The translations under genes were made by a program, and so were the position numbers. Positions 1 through 13,113 of a stretch of DNA of 64,000 nt are shown one piece after another. Numbering within the stretch: position 1 is the first letter of the stretch; every line of letters starts with the position of its first letter. Source of the stretch: Mucor racemosus (taxonomy: Eukaryota; Mucoromycota; Mucoromycetes; Mucorales; Mucoraceae); the NCBI GenBank assembly GCA_027405735.1, contig JAPEHQ010000010.1:868001-932000 (forward strand), read 5' to 3'. A model generated the notes under the pieces. The model was not told the DNA's origin. It searched no databases and worked only from the letters and a program-made list of their open reading frames with translations.

Positions 1-92
1 TTCTTCGCCATCCAGACCATAATACACCTGTTCAATACAAAATATCACAATATGTCATTGAATTTCTAATTGAATTCCAATCCTTATTCACT

Positions 93-1373
93 ATGCAATT
101 ACTTGTACCTACAAAGCGAAAGAAGTCTTCCACTACCAGTAGCAGTGGTGGAGATGCTCCCCCTGTACCATTATTATTACCGTCTTCATACCATAAACAA
201 CCCGCACCACCACCACCACCACCTGTTCCTTTGCATGTCGTCAACCCATCTGCTCCTTCTGAGCTATCCTTGTCATTAAAAGAACCATCTCTTATTGAAT
301 CACCACTTGAAATCGATGCTCAAGATCAACAACAGAGAAGTATAGTTGGTATTGCATCTTTGCCTACACCAACAACATCAATATCAACAACAAACAACAA
401 TCAACAGTCATTTATGCATAGAGCAACTAAAGTAACTACTCCATACTATCATCTCATGCTGCAAAAATCGAATGAATTTAAACGTATGATTGAGCCATGG
501 ATCGGTAAGTGTAATATAAACATAATGACTCACATGCAAGTATCCATCTAACACCTAAATTACTTTTTATCAGCTAAACCCGCTGCATTACTGATTTGCA
601 TTTCCGTTCTTATGGTCACACTAATAATTATTGCTTATGAAGCTTATTTGGCCGTTACCCTTTGTAGTTTTGAACCATATTTGTTTTTTGCTGGATTAAT
701 CTCTTATTGGGGTTTATTATACAAGGGTTTGCCACCCTCACCTCCTTCTTCTCCAGTTTCTATTATATCAGATTCAAGAGATGTTCTTCAACAACCTGTT
801 GCAGAAGCATTACCAGAAACTACCACAGAAGATGAAAAGGTGAATGAAGACATGTTCCCAGAAGCAGTTATGGATTCAAATGTTGAAAAAGCCATGATGC
901 AGGATGAGTCAATCATGTCTGAATGGAGAGATTTACTTACTAGAGCTTGGAAAGTAAATGACAGCAGCGATGATTCCGATACTAAAACAATCTCAACTGC
1001 ACCAGCCGATGATATGGCATCTGTCATGAGTCGATCTAGCCGATTTAATGAAGAAGACGAAGATTTTGCTCCTGATACTAGTGTGAGTAGTAGTGAAGAA
1101 GATGATGAAGAGGAGCTCGGATTTGATCCAGATACATTGGAAATGTACTTGTCTCAATATGACCAAATCAAAAGAGATGCTGAATTAGCAAAGAGGCTTC
1201 AAATTGAAGAACAAAAAGCAAGAGATGAAAATAATCCCTTTGTTGTAGAAGATTTAGCTGTTGGAAAATCTCGTAGTATCAATGGTAAAGGTGCTTCTGA
1301 AGAAAAAATTGAAAATGTTATCACTCCAACTGATGAAAAAGAAGAATGGAAAATTAGAGTATTTCCTCGTTAA
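93..1373 (+). CDS. Unrecognised two-pass membrane protein with acidic C-terminal tail
   Basis: Two exons, 93-504 and 574-1373, join in frame across a 69-bp intron (GTAAGT donor, TATCAG acceptor, CTAAC branch-like site) to give 403 aa. The N-terminal 130 residues are Ser/Pro-rich and low in complexity, with a run of six prolines. Two hydrophobic segments follow: one around ICISVLMVTLIIIAYEAYLA and one around YLFFAGLISYWGLLY. The C-terminal half is very acidic, with Ser/Glu/Asp runs such as SSSEEDDEEE, and has a charged helical stretch (DAELAKRLQIEEQKARDE) that could form a coiled coil. I do not recognise the family. The frame stays open upstream of the ATG to the window edge with no other Met, so the true start or an earlier exon could lie outside. 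The membrane location is inferred from hydrophobicity only. Confidence 0.72.
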
Positions 1374-2873
1374 ATATTATATATACACTCCTTTATATTA
1401 TGTACCATTATAAACCTCTCAATATGTATCTATGATATCCCCTCTCCCTCTTTTTTTTTTTACCTTACAATATACTATTATTATTGCCCATTATCGTTTT
1501 ACTTTATCGTTGATTACTCATTCTTGGCAATAATCAGTGATTATACAAACATCGCCTTATTTGATTTTAAGTTTTAAGCTATCAAGAAGCATCAATATGA
1601 CGAACGTTGTTTGTATATACGTTTGCTCGGAATCTATATACTACATTTTGATTCAGAATATAATCTACTGTTTTCAGATAAATTTGGAGTTACATTTGCT
1701 TTTCTCATAAGAATATATGTAAATTTATGGGTGATAACGAGACCAAAACAATAGGGTACCCTTACTTTTCTGCTCATGTATGTAGTACGTGCAACAAAAG
1801 AATATGAATTTAAGCTATTTTCTCGTACAACATTTATCAGGAACTATTTTATAATTGGGATTTTGTGTCTTCAAACGTATCCGAATCAAGCAATTCAGCT
1901 ATATATATATATTTGTTTGGTTTCTTAATAATGTAAACAAATACTGATAAATATGTTTCTTTTAAGCATTGGCCCTTTTTTGTTTTGTTTGTAGACTAAC
2001 CTTACTGTTATATGTATTGTAATTATATCATTCCTGCTTTTATACAAGGGTTTTGTTCATTATTTAGTGCTTTTGTTAATTTATGCTAATCAAATATAAC
2101 ATAAACTACTTGGTCGATAATAATTGCATGCATTAATTCAAGACTTCGTAGTAATAGGGAGAGTTGCTGTAAATTATAATTCTCCTCCTGCTTTTAAAAC
2201 GTATATGGAACCTTACTACTTTAGAGGATTTTTAGAGCATTAAACTGTATTTTTAAAACTACCAGAACCATTTAGTATTGATTATGGTCTTATGAAATAA
2301 TGAATCATATTTTTTTATAAAAGTAAGGCTTAATTTGTTGCATTCAGTCCCTTTTTTAATGAGGGTTTTAGTTTTTTGGAGTAGTCAAATTGAACTGCGA
2401 TTTTTTGCTTTTTATACGATAAAAAAGTTTTCTGAAGCTTAAAAAGCAATATAAACAAAAACAGACTTTTTGGATAAAATCTTAAGGATGCTTGGGGTGT
2501 ATTGATATTTTTTTTGTTTAAATAAAATAGCTTTATTTGTTGTAGAATCTTCAAGTGCTTGAAACATTACATATTGGCTGAATTTTGTGTAAATGTCCTT
2601 ATTACAACAACAACTGCTTTAACACTTAGGACAGATTGATGGTATGAAATACAATATCTTAAGCAAACTGGTAGGGCATTTATATGACTGGAAGACTGGA
2701 AAAATAGACAAGCGATTGATACTAGCAAACTAAGTTTTGCATGCATAATTCCTGATTCAAAAATACCGGACAACCTGTCAGTAGTGTAAATACAGGCAGA
2801 GGTCACATAAAATTTGCTTTATTCAAAAAATTTTACAAGAAAATAAATTTCTTTGATCAAATACACTAAGATA
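1374..2873. other. Intergenic, no gene seen
   Basis: About 1.5 kb of AT-rich sequence between the membrane-protein gene and the Ebp2 gene. It has homopolymer T runs and a short TA repeat near 1905. The open frames here are short, lack compositional support and match no family I recognise. It presumably holds the 3' end of the first gene and the promoter of the Ebp2 gene. Confidence 0.5.
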
Positions 2874-3900
2874 ATGGCACCTCAGAACAAAAAAGCCAAG
2901 TTGGATCACACTCCAACAAAAGAAAAGGTTGAAACTGCAGAAAAAACTGTAGAAGAAGATGCCGAACCCGCTTGGATTCGTTTAGAAGACCTCGAAGAAG
3001 ATGATATTGATGATGAATATGGTGATATGGTCATTCAACAAAAGATCTTGGTTAATAATGAAGTAAAATAATAGATATAAATACAAAATCATCAATGGCT
3101 AATAAAAGCTGGTTTTATAGGATGCCTTGGAACGTATTACTGATGATATCAAATTGCACGATATGCCATGGATTGAAACATTAACAGTGACATCGAAAGA
3201 ACCTATTCAAGTAGCAGATGTATATGACGATCTTTTGCGCGAAGAAGCATTTTACAAACAAGCTTTAGAGGCAGCAATTATTGGAAAGCAACTTGCACAA
3301 GAAGCAGGTGCTGCTTTCTTTAGGCCCGATAATTTTATTGCACCCATGTTGAAGGATGATAAACAAATGGAAGCAGTTCGTCAACGACTTATTGCTGAAG
3401 CAAAGGATGGAGATGAAGATGCATTACGTAGATTACACATCTTTACCAAGGAGCAAAAGAAGGCAAAAACAAACGAGAGGGCAAAATTATTGCTGAGAAG
3501 TATGATTTTTAATGCAAATTTTAGAATTGATCTAATTCAAATTTATACATAATAGAGAGAAAGGATGGTGCTGAAGTTACCCTCGATGATGAATTCAATG
3601 TTGATTTAGAAGAAGCAGAAAGATTAGCGGCTGCGACAAATACTGGGAAATCAAAAGATGATAGACCTGCAAAGAATTACGATAGAGATTCAAAGGTAAT
3701 GATGGATATGAAATTTTTGATGTGAAGCACATTCATTAATGAATTATCTAATTTAGGATGCTAAATATTCTTTGGGTAAGAGAAAGAAAGGAGCACAAAC
3801 CAATGCCAATCCTGCAAAGAAGGGTATGTCACTTAATAAAAAGAGTAGCATCAAGCGACCAGGAAAAGCAAAGCGTCAAATGATGAGAGGTAGATCTTGA
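2874..3900 (+). CDS. EBP2: rRNA-processing protein Ebp2 (EBNA1BP2 family)
   Basis: Four exons (2874-3062, 3121-3499, 3556-3695, 3757-3900) join in frame to 283 aa. Ebp2 is a nucleolar protein needed for pre-rRNA processing and 60S subunit assembly. The family pattern is clear: a Lys-rich N-terminus, an acidic patch (EDLEEDDIDDEYGD), the core beginning ALERITDDIKLHDMPWIETL, the block YKQALEAAIIGKQLAQEAG, and a very basic tail ending KRPGKAKRQMMRGRS. Introns are 56-61 bp with GT and AG ends, and one donor (GTAAAA) is weak. The start is the ATG at 2874; an in-frame TTG at 2853 is not needed. The DRG1 gene starts 313 bp downstream on the same strand. The name rests on family resemblance and I am confident of it. 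Confidence 0.9.
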
Positions 3901-4213
3901 AAAAAGTTAGATATCATTAAATAAACTATAAATTTACAAACTATTTAAAATGATTTCCATTCAATTATAACCATGTATGATTATAAAATTCTCGGTCAAT
4001 TGCTGTAATGCTTGTAAACCTACTATATTCCTAATAATAATGTGGTTTTCACCTTGATAAAGTGCAATAGATCACCAAAGTATTGAATGAGCATTTCGTG
4101 ACTATTCAGAAGCTTGTAAGACCGTTTTACAAGGCCGTTCAGATATATTGCTGCCAACATGTGAGGACAAATTCTTCTTTTCTTATATTATCTAGTCTCT
4201 GTAAATTGTCAAG
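3901..4213. promoter_or_regulatory. Spacer between Ebp2 and DRG1 genes
   Basis: A 313-bp AT-rich gap holds the 3' end of the Ebp2 gene and the promoter and 5' UTR of the DRG1 gene. AATAAA-like sequence (AAATAAACTA) lies shortly after the Ebp2 stop. No defined promoter element could be singled out. Confidence 0.4.
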
Positions 4214-5703
4214 ATGGGTATTGTCGAGAAAATCAATGATATCGAGAACGAAATTAAGCGTACTCAAAAGAATAAGGGTTAGTTGTGAATTTCTCATTTC
4301 AATCTTATAATTTTTAAACATTAAGAAAACTTTTTTTACTTCAAATAGCTACCGAATACCATCTCGGTCTTTTGAAGGCCAAATTAGCCAGATATCGTGT
4401 ACAACTCTTGGAAGGAGCAAAGACAAAGTCTGAAAAGGTTTGGTTCAGATTAACGTTTTGTGAGTCTTTTCTTTATTGATGTTCTTTTATATATATATAT
4501 TAGGGTGAAGGTTTCGATGTAATGAAATCTGGTGATGCGCGTGTAGTCATGATTGGTTTTCCCTCTGTTGGTAAATCTACACTTTTATCTAAATTAACAC
4601 CTACGGAATCTGCTGTTGCAGGTTATGAATTTACAACTTTGACTTGTGTTCCTGGTAAATTCACTTATAAAGGTGCCAATATTCAATTGCTTGATTTGCC
4701 CGGTATTATTGAAGGTGCTTCTCAAGGTAAAGGTCGTGGTCGTCAAGTCATTGCTGTTGCTCGTACTGCCGATGTTGTTTTAATGATGTTGGATGCTACA
4801 AAATCTGCTCAACAAAGGTACAAAAAAAAAAAAAGATTAGAGAGTGTGAGGTACTAAATGTATTATTTTTATATAATTTAGACCTTTATTGGAAGCTGAA
4901 TTGGAGGCTGTTGGTATTCGTTTGAATCAAAGTTTCCCTAATGTTTCTTTTAAAATCAAGAAAGCCGGTGGTATCAGTTTTAATGCAACTCTTAAGTTAA
5001 CAAAAATCGATCAAAAGATGGTTCACAATATTTTGCATGATTACAGTATGTGGTGCATAGGATTTTAGTTTATTTGATTATTAATTCAAATTTGATGTAG
5101 AAATCTTCAATGCTGATATTGTCATTCGTGAAGACATCACTGTAGATCAGTTTATTGATGTTATTCTCGGAAACAGAAGATATATCAAATGTATTTACGT
5201 AAGTTTGATTGCATTTTGGGAAATTGTAATTGTGTTGATCGATTTTTTTATTTATATATTGTAGTGTTACAACAAGATTGATCAAATTAGTTTGGAAGAG
5301 GTTGACCGTTTAGCACATGAAGAAAATACTGTTGTCGTTTCTTGTGAAGACGATCTCAATTTAGATTATCTCATTGAAATTATTTGGAGAAAATTAAATT
5401 TAATGCGAGTGTATACAAAGAAGAGGGGTGAATTCCCTGATTTTAGTGATGGCCTCATTGTTAGAAGTGGTGCCACTATTGAGCATGTCTGTCATGCTAT
5501 TCACAGATCCTTGACCGTTAACTTTAGATATGCATTAGTTTGGGTAAGTTGAGGTGTTTCGAAAGTTGATGATGAGATTATTTATCGATTCTTTTTTTTT
5601 TTTTTTGTCATTGTAGGGTGTTTCAACAAAACATAATCCTCAACGTGTTGGTATTAGTCATCTAGTGGGTGATGAAGATGTTGTACAGGTTGTCAACAAA
5701 TAA
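4214..5703 (+). CDS. RBG1: Developmentally regulated GTP-binding protein DRG1/Rbg1
   Basis: Seven exons (4214-4277, 4349-4437, 4504-4817, 4882-5045, 5101-5198, 5265-5543, 5617-5703) give 364 aa, the usual family length. DRG1 is an Obg-superfamily GTPase that binds translating ribosomes with a DFRP partner. Visible motifs are the N-terminal helix segment with [17 protein letters not shown]-loop GFPSVGKST (G1), switch region YEFTTLT (G2), [20 protein letters not shown] (G3), NKID (G4) and a C-terminal TGS domain around [19 protein letters not shown]. Every junction keeps the frame. The 5th intron follows the codons for RRYIKCIY and the next exon starts CYNKID, as expected in the family. The closest alternative is the DRG2 paralogue, but the G3 segment and N-terminus fit DRG1 better. 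Confidence 0.95.
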
Positions 5704-7314
5704 CACTATACATTATTACATTCTAAAAACAAAATTAAATAAACAAAATATTCCATTTTACTCATTATTAATGAATAATAAGGTGTCAAGGTAATTTTCA
5801 AGATTTAACGTTCTTTTGATAAATTCCTATTCAAAATAACCCTCCAACGAGATCACGAAAGCTGTCCACAGGTCTGCAATGGTGCATTCAACGTAGCTAA
5901 ATGAAAGATCCTGATTTAATATCCAAGGAAATATTCTGTTCTGTAAATATCCTTAATTTTAAGATACTTACTGCTTGAAGCGGTTTTTAAAAGCGTATGA
6001 TTTGTTTTCTTCAGATTGGTCCATTTTGAACAAATTTCGATCTTTGCTATCTATTCTTGCATATTTAAGGCTATTTTTGATAGTGAACGCAAATAAAAAA
6101 ATACCCTAATATACAGAATTTTGTGCTTTATCTATTTATGGAAAGAACAAATTTGTTTTACTGCAAAAATATCGAATGAAAATCCTTTAACTGAAAAACA
6201 GTTTTTTGACCAAAAGTAATGTTTTTGAATAATAAATGCTTTATTTCATGCTTTTATATATTTTATATGATTCATCCGCACATTTTTTTCTCACATTGTT
6301 TTAAATTTAAAGGTTGCTTTGGGTGTCAAAAATCCAATTTTCTGTTTTTTAATAAAAATCATGAGTATTCATGGGTCCTGAAATAGGTTGAAAAATGTCC
6401 GCTAAAAAAACTGAAAATTCAGATACTTTATGCATGGATAGCTTAAAAACTGGATTTTTTTTGAATAGTTTTTTTTAATCTTTTCAAATTTAGATTTAAA
6501 ATAGTGCTAAATATGGGTCATTGATATCTGTCCGATAATAGAAGAGTTCATACCAGAATATAAGTGCAATGGCCGAACATTGACCAAAATCAACCTAAAA
6601 ACGACTGTAAAAATTAAGCACTAAAATTGAGGTATTACTTTTTTGCATTTAAAAGATAGAACTAGTTAAAAGCTACTCTACATTTTTTATTTCAGCGGAA
6701 AATGTTGATTTTTCATGGAGAAAATTATAATAATAGTTTACATTGCAGTTTACAGCCTACCGCCAATGCTAACGGAGTTGCAAAATTGATTTGGCCATGG
6801 CCATATGGTGATAAAAAATGAACCAAAAATGATTCAAAAAATAAAATCGTTTGAATGCTCATGAGCTGCAAAATAAGTCCACCTAGCCTATTAAACGGGT
6901 TTTGTGCAGTCTTGAATTTTGCATCCACCGAAGCAAATTTTAAACAAATGTTTCAGATTAAATTTTGAGTAAAATGCGATCGAAATTTTGGTGGTTTTTT
7001 GAAGATACGCAATACGTTTTATAAGCATGCTTAAAATTGTTTCTTTTAAATGTTATGGTTAATTTGAGTTATGTATTATCGTAAAAAACAAATACTGATT
7101 TGTACCTATGAGCATTTTTTATTTCCCAAATATTTTATATTTGCACGAGATTTTCAATAATAAAACAAGAGGATATAAACCTCTATTATGATTGTTCAAA
7201 AGCATGCTTTGTAGTATACATAAAAGTACCTAGTAAATTACTAAAGTAAATAATGCAATTTTATTGTCTATATATATATAAGATATTTGTTTGTATATAG
7301 TGTATATAATTATA
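5704..7314. repeat. Intergenic with degenerate copies of dispersed repeats R1 and R3
   Basis: No gene is supported in these 1.6 kb. Positions about 6060-6430 are a diverged inverted copy of repeat R1 (copies near 26930-27475 and 50330-50895). The shared order includes aaaaatcatgagt, aaaatgtccgcta and ctgaaaattcag. Positions about 6800-7020 match the inverse complement of about 43735-43970 (repeat R3), sharing aaaatcgttt, ggattttgcatcca-like and ggttttttgaagata words. Both copies are clearly older than those in the repeat blocks. Confidence 0.6.
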
Positions 7315-9156
7315 TTAGTTTCTTTTGATTTTCTTTTGGTTTATCAAGGCTATATGAGCAATCTTCCAAAGTCTAATAGATGCAATAACAAGAACAGTGA
7401 TAGATAAAGTCATTGCCAAGGCAAACAGACACCATAAATCTATATTATGTGATTTGACATACGACATTCTTTTATCAGCACTTTGACGATAAGGAAGACG
7501 ACCATTTTTGTGTGAGTACATAACCTCTTCAACAACATTAGCCCCACGAATAATACCATATTCAGAATGAATATGAACCAGCGCTTGATAACGCTTCACA
7601 TTTTTACCAACTTCTTCACTATTTGTTATATTGCAAACCAAATCTGCTGCTTGTTCAGGGGTAAAATGTGGTCTCAGAATAGCTCCCAATCCATTGTTCT
7701 CGATGGTATTTGCGTTAAGAGGTTGATCTCCAAAGTAAGGATACATGATCATGCGAGTGCCTGAGTACATTGATTCATACCAAGATCCCAATCCACCATG
7801 TGAGACAAATAAAGCTGTAGAAGGATGTAAAAGAACAGCAGTTTGAGGTGTCCATTTTTCCATACGCATATGAGGATAGACTTGATTAAAGATATCTTTG
7901 AGTAGATATACATTGCCAGAAGATGTGATGATTTCTTTTGGAAATCTGTCAATTTTTGCATTCACTGTAGCCCAAATTAAACCGTCCAATGCACCACGTT
8001 CAATACCTTCTATAACAGCGGTTAAAATTAGCTTGATATTTCTTGTAGATGGGACACTCATTTGACCAAAAGCAATGTAAGCAATCTTATTATGAACATC
8101 AAGGTAGTCTTGAAGACTTTGAGTCAGAGGTTTGTACTTTTTAGGAATAATGGGGCCCACCATTTCTACCATAGGAGATGCAGGTCTTGCAGCAGTAAAT
8201 CCGTAGAGATTATTAATTAATTTGAGGGAGTGTTCCCATTTATTGTATGGGTTTTCCAATTTTGCGTCTATACCGAGCAATCTTTTCTGGGCAACCAATT
8301 TTCTCATTGTAGGGAGCAAACTGTAAACAGCTTTTACTGGCAAGATGCATTTGTTGTTGAAACGTGTGGCTATCGACTCGTTTTCGGTGGTAGGATTCTT
8401 CATGGTCAAGGCATCATTGTTAATATATGGAGCACTTGTTTCTATATTATATTTACATTAGTTTCTTGCGGATTTAATATAACAATAAACTTACCGCCTG
8501 TATAATCAGCAGTTGAACTGACGATGAATGGGATATTTAATGCAATAGCTGCTTCAACGCATGGCTCACCCATGTGATCACAAATTGCTAAATCAATTTG
8601 ATTCTTGACAAAGAAATCTTTTGTAAATTTGAAGTCTGTGTATAAACTGCACGATTAGGAAATATGTGGTTATTGTCCTCTGTACTGTACTTTACCTCTA
8701 GCAAAATTTTGAAACAGGTTTTCAAATACAGGTGTCATAAATTTGAAGATGCTATAATTTGGATCCTCTAAAGCTTCTGTGTCCATGCTGACAAGAGTGA
8801 CACCAGAGCCAGTGGGTACAGTTTTGACATGAGGGAAAGGATCACCGAATCTTGCATCTTCATTCTATATGTTCATTAGTTTAATACATACCATAGATTG
8901 TATAAATATAATGTAAACTTACCGCAGATAAAAAGTAAAAGTTGTGGCCTCTTTGACCTAGCTCCTCACCAATACTGAGAACCCAAGTATAATGAGATGA
9001 ACCTCCAGCAACAGAGAAAAAGGCAATGTTCTTCCTGTCAGCATCCTGAATGGTTGGCTTGAGTTCTAGGAGAGTTTGGGCACGAGCGGTAGAGCAAATC
9101 AAGAGACTGGCGGACAGAATGGCAGAGATCGATTTGGATTTATTATAAAATTTCAT
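7315..9156 (-). CDS. UDP-glycosyltransferase, membrane-anchored (GT1/UGT family)
   Basis: Four exons on the minus strand (8923-9156, 8696-8864, 8495-8635, 7315-8441) join in frame to 556 aa. GT1 enzymes transfer a sugar from a UDP donor to a lipid, sterol or other small acceptor. The N-terminus is a signal peptide (SAILSASLLICSTARA). The donor-binding region carries the UGT signature: WTPQTAVLLHPS, FVSHGGLGSWYESMYSG and PYFGDQPLNA. A single C-terminal membrane segment (LWCLFALAMTLSITVLVIAS) is followed by a basic tail ending KKIKRN. This is the type I topology of ER-bound UGTs, with the catalytic part in the lumen. Acceptor and sugar cannot be told from sequence. Introns are 53-60 bp with GTAAGT, GTAAAG and GTAAGT donors. 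One alternative acceptor for exon 3 would break the frame and was rejected. Confidence 0.9.
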
Positions 9157-9946
9157 TTTTTGATTTAATGATTTCAGACATTTGATTTTTGTGCTCTTTT
9201 TATATAAAATTAAAATAAAATAAACTTCCTTATTTGAGCATTAGGCTGAATTTGATCAAGATATCTGATTAGATTTGTTTGAATATGCAGATTAGTAAAT
9301 AACTAGTTTCAAAGAATTTTTATGAAGCAAAAAAGTAAGTTATCATATATGTTTTGCAATATATAAATACATTTGATCTTTTCCAATACGTCTATAATTT
9401 TTACTTTAATGTATTCATACCAATATATTTAGAAAACTCGTTTTGATATTGCCTTGGTTTTCAAAATTGAGTTTTAATTCGCGGTTGTCCTACCAATCTT
9501 CGCATGTGACCCAACGGTAATTGCGCCGATGAATTAGCGATCTTGCCCGCATCTACCATAGTCGTAAATCACAAAATAATAATCCCCGCACAATGCAACA
9601 AACCATTGTAATACTAAATTAAGGTATATTTCATCTCCCTAACTCTTTGTCCCCATTCCAATTTAACCATAGTATAATAAAATTATGTAAGCTTCCTTCC
9701 GAGGGTTTCAAATACTTACTGTTTATCTTTTTAAGGAGTAATTTTGTATATAAATTGGCGTGATTTTTTTTTTGTATCACTTTTTTATGAGTCATAAATA
9801 TGTTATATATATAAAGAAGTTGATCATTTTTATTTAAATAAAAAAATGAGGGTAAAACGAAAAAAAAATAAAGTCTAGATTATTTGTGTGAAAAGAAGAA
9901 TGCAAAAATGTAAGAAGTCGAAAAAAAGGAAGAGAAGACAATTAGG
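9157..9946. other. Intergenic between UGT and Zn2Cys6 genes, no gene seen
   Basis: About 790 bp. The right end carries the UGT promoter and the left-pointing Zn2Cys6 gene's 3' end. A slightly GC-richer patch near 9480-9600 stands out, but I find no coding or RNA signature in it. Confidence 0.4.
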
Positions 9947-12721
9947 CTACCACATGCCGTTTTGCTGTTGTTGTGGTCTTGCGTTTTGCTGCTGTTGCTG
10001 TTGTTGTTGTCGTTGTCGTTGTTGTTCGTATTGTTGCTGTAGTTGTTGTTGTGTTTGTTGTTGCTGCCGTTGTTGTTGTGATTGTGGTTGATTCATACCA
10101 ACCGATGATAGTGATTCATTATTATTCTGTGATTGCTGTGGTTGTTGATCTGGTTGTTGTTGTTGCTGAGATCTGAAATTTTGATTACTGAAATAACTAT
10201 TCCATTCATCAATATCGAATGACATGGGTACACCCCAGAAAGCAGTGCCAATAGGATCAAAAGGTCTATCACCATTGTAATTCATATTAGGATTATCGCC
10301 TCTATTATTTGAAGTAGATGTATAATTGTTACTATTAGGTGATGTGGTATTATATGTAAGCGGTGTAGATTGTGCACTTGCAGCACTGTTATTGTTGGTG
10401 TTGTTGTTACTATACGGCGAATCTGTAACACTCTCAGTTTTGAAACTGACAGGCACATTATTAGCATATTGAGTTAAATATTCAGGGAACTTGTGTTCTG
10501 TGCCACGTTGAGCATCAATTGGATTTCTAAATTCAAGTGGTGGTGGTGGTGGTGCGTCGTTATTAAGTGGAATAACCGGTGAATTAGGTACTGCAATTGA
10601 TAATATTGGCTCTGATGGTTTTAATGTATCTCCAGTAGGTGTTGGTCGGTTATAGCCTTCATCCACATTTTCTAAATTGATATCTCGTAAACCTGCTAAT
10701 TCACCAAGAATATTACAATGGCGAGCTGATGTGATCCAAGTAGTTTCCACTACATCCATGGCCCGAATAATCTTATTGATACTGATTTTAGCTTCAAAAG
10801 CAAACATCGAATCTGATGAAAGAGCATCATTAATGAAAATAATACCAGCTGTAAACATGAAATACAATGCATAATTATTAACATTTTTGAGTCTTCCTTC
10901 TGCCATTAAACATTCTACAATATCCAAAATTTTGTTGGCGGCAAATGTACAAATAGATGCCGATGGGAATACAGAAGGTGTGCCAGTTTGTGTAGGGCCA
11001 GGAATAAAAGGTCGATGCAGCAGAATCAAACTAGTGTAAAAGAGCATGTGGATTTGACAAATCTCTAATTTAGGCGCTGGCGCTTTTTCTGCCATGCGAG
11101 TATTAGGAGGTCGATATTGAAGACAAGGAGGTAATTTAGCCATCCATTTGTTGAGAGCACGGTCAAGTTTAGATATCACTGCATCAGGAGATGCCATCAT
11201 TGCAATTTGTTTTCTTCCTTTTACCATATAAAGCTGGCATAAAATATCACCAAGAATTTCACATAATTTGATCAATTGATGGAAATCTTCCATGATAGTA
11301 GGTTTGTTATTTTTATCATCTTCATCTACTTCAGATGGGTAAGGAGCATCCAAATCACGAGCATCGATCATAGGAGCTCTTCCATGCATAGCACAGGTTA
11401 ACCGATCTACTACAAAACTACAATAAAACACACGCTTTCTTTCCTCTTTCTCTGCATCTGATAGATTCCATGTATCACAATTTCTATTTAAACCTAAATT
11501 TTGAGACATTCGGAAAGCCTATCGAATCAAAAATCAGTCAATATGATACATAACCTAACGTTTAAATGTATAAACTTACTAAACCACTGTAAAGCCAACC
11601 ACGAATGTTTTTTAAAGCGCCATTTTGATGGCTACTCAATAGCAACAAAGATTGCACTGTAGATACTCTGAAATCATCCCATTCAAAATCGAGCAAGATT
11701 CTAGCTCTTTCTAAAAAGATATCACCAGCAGTATCACGCAAAGCTGGATCAGATCTCACTCTGACGTCAGGTGATATACGAGATGCAACACAATATATGG
11801 CATTCAACAGCAGGGGTGGAGGAGGTGTTTGATCGGGCTCAAGGGAAGCCAAGAATGACTTTTTGTGTAAGAGTGGTAATAATGGATAGAAATGAGTAAA
11901 GTACAAATCAAGTAAATGTTTGGATAAATCAGGAGGAGGTAATTCAAAGGGATCAACGGCTAAGGGATTTGGCAGAACTTTTTGACCGTCAGGACGCTTT
12001 GTACGATGATAACCTCTGGAGTTGAAATGAAAAGCACCATTCTGAAAGTTTTTACTGCCTCTCAGCATGTAGAAACCCGAGGATTTACCGTAGTAACGTA
12101 ATTGACCACTCTCATCAATAGAGAGATTACCCAAAGTTTCGTTAGCATTTTCTTCGTTTGTATTAGCCTGAGGCATTTGTTCGTCATCGTTGGTAATAGA
12201 AATAGATGGTGCATCATGTAACACAGCTTCATCTGAAGGATGAATTTGATCATCAAGACCATCTTTGCGAACAGGACGAGGTCGAACTAGCTCTCCATAA
12301 GCTGTCTCTAAAGGAGAATTCAATTCGGCTAGAATAGCTTGAGAGCGAGGATCGTCTTCTTGAATAATGCTACCTAACAGTGCTTCTAATCTATGCAATC
12401 TTCCTTCAATAGCTTCAATGTATCCTTTAGGAGGTCCTCTCTAGATAAAATGTTAGGATTTGGGTTGCTAGGCAATGTTTCAACATATGGTTGCTATGGT
12501 TACCAACCTTTTTAGTTGATTCTTTATATGTGCATGGTAATCCTAATGATACACAATTACTGCATACAGCTTGAGCACCATCACATTTGACTTTTTTTCT
12601 TCTGCACTGTTCACTAAAAAAAAAAAATTAAACGTTGAGAATAAATCAATGAAATGTAATGTTTGTAAATAATGTACCATGCTTTGCTGACACGTTGACG
12701 TTTACTATGTTCATCCGGCAT
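9947..12721 (-). CDS. Zn(II)2Cys6 fungal-specific transcription factor with Gln-rich C-terminus
   Basis: Four exons (12678-12721, 12508-12613, 11580-12440, 9947-11518) give 860 aa. The Zn2Cys6 binuclear cluster is complete: Cys 15, 18, 25, 32, 35 and 42 (CEQCRRKKVKC then CSNCVSLGLPC). Its first cysteine codon is split by intron 1. A linker and short coiled coil (IEGRLHRLEALLG) suggest dimer binding. The middle region fits the fungal-specific transcription factor domain (LLDLYFTHFYPLLPLLHKKS, SGLAFRMSQNLGLNR, CSFVVDRLTCAMHGRAPMI). The last 200 residues are Asn/Ser/Pro then Gln-rich and may activate transcription. The first exon encodes only 14 full codons, so it is easily missed. Target genes are unknown. 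Confidence 0.92.
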
Positions 12722-13113
12722 TTTTTTTTCCAATGTTTAGATAAATCAAAGGGATTTTTTTTGTTTAAAAAAGAAAATGTCAAACAGAAAGGAAGGAAGA
12801 GAAAAAAGATGAAAATCAAACAGAAACACGGATGTATGACATTTGGTTGAGACTCAAAAACGAAAAAAAAAAAAAAAAAAAAAAAGTGTGATTTTTATGT
12901 ATTTTTTAAACGATGTATTTTACAATAACCAACTGAAAATATTTGATTTGTGGATAAGAATTAATTTATTTGATTCAACAGATATTACATTTATGTGGAA
13001 ATATATATTTACATTTAAGAAGGAAAAAAAGGTATCGTAAAACAATTGAAATCAACGTCGAAGAATTTGTGAGCTTCCAACTGCGAAATCACGATAGAAA
13101 TTGCCGAGATATC
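12722..13113. other. Intergenic with poly-A/T tracts
   Basis: About 390 bp between the Zn2Cys6 gene start and the end of the proline-rich membrane-protein gene. It contains a purine-rich stretch and an A run of about 22 bases near 12863-12884. No coding signal. It presumably carries the Zn2Cys6 promoter. Confidence 0.4.

Noticed and set aside
2853..2873. Upstream in-frame TTG start for the Ebp2 gene
   Set aside because: A normal ATG follows at 2874 and fungal nuclear genes rarely start at TTG. The same reasoning applied to upstream TTG extensions at 14145 (two-TM protein) and 38373 (Has1).
9888..10176. Cys-rich and Val-rich frames opposite the Zn2Cys6 gene
   Set aside because: They are translations of the CAG/CAA repeat of the Gln-rich C-terminus in other frames, with no independent support.
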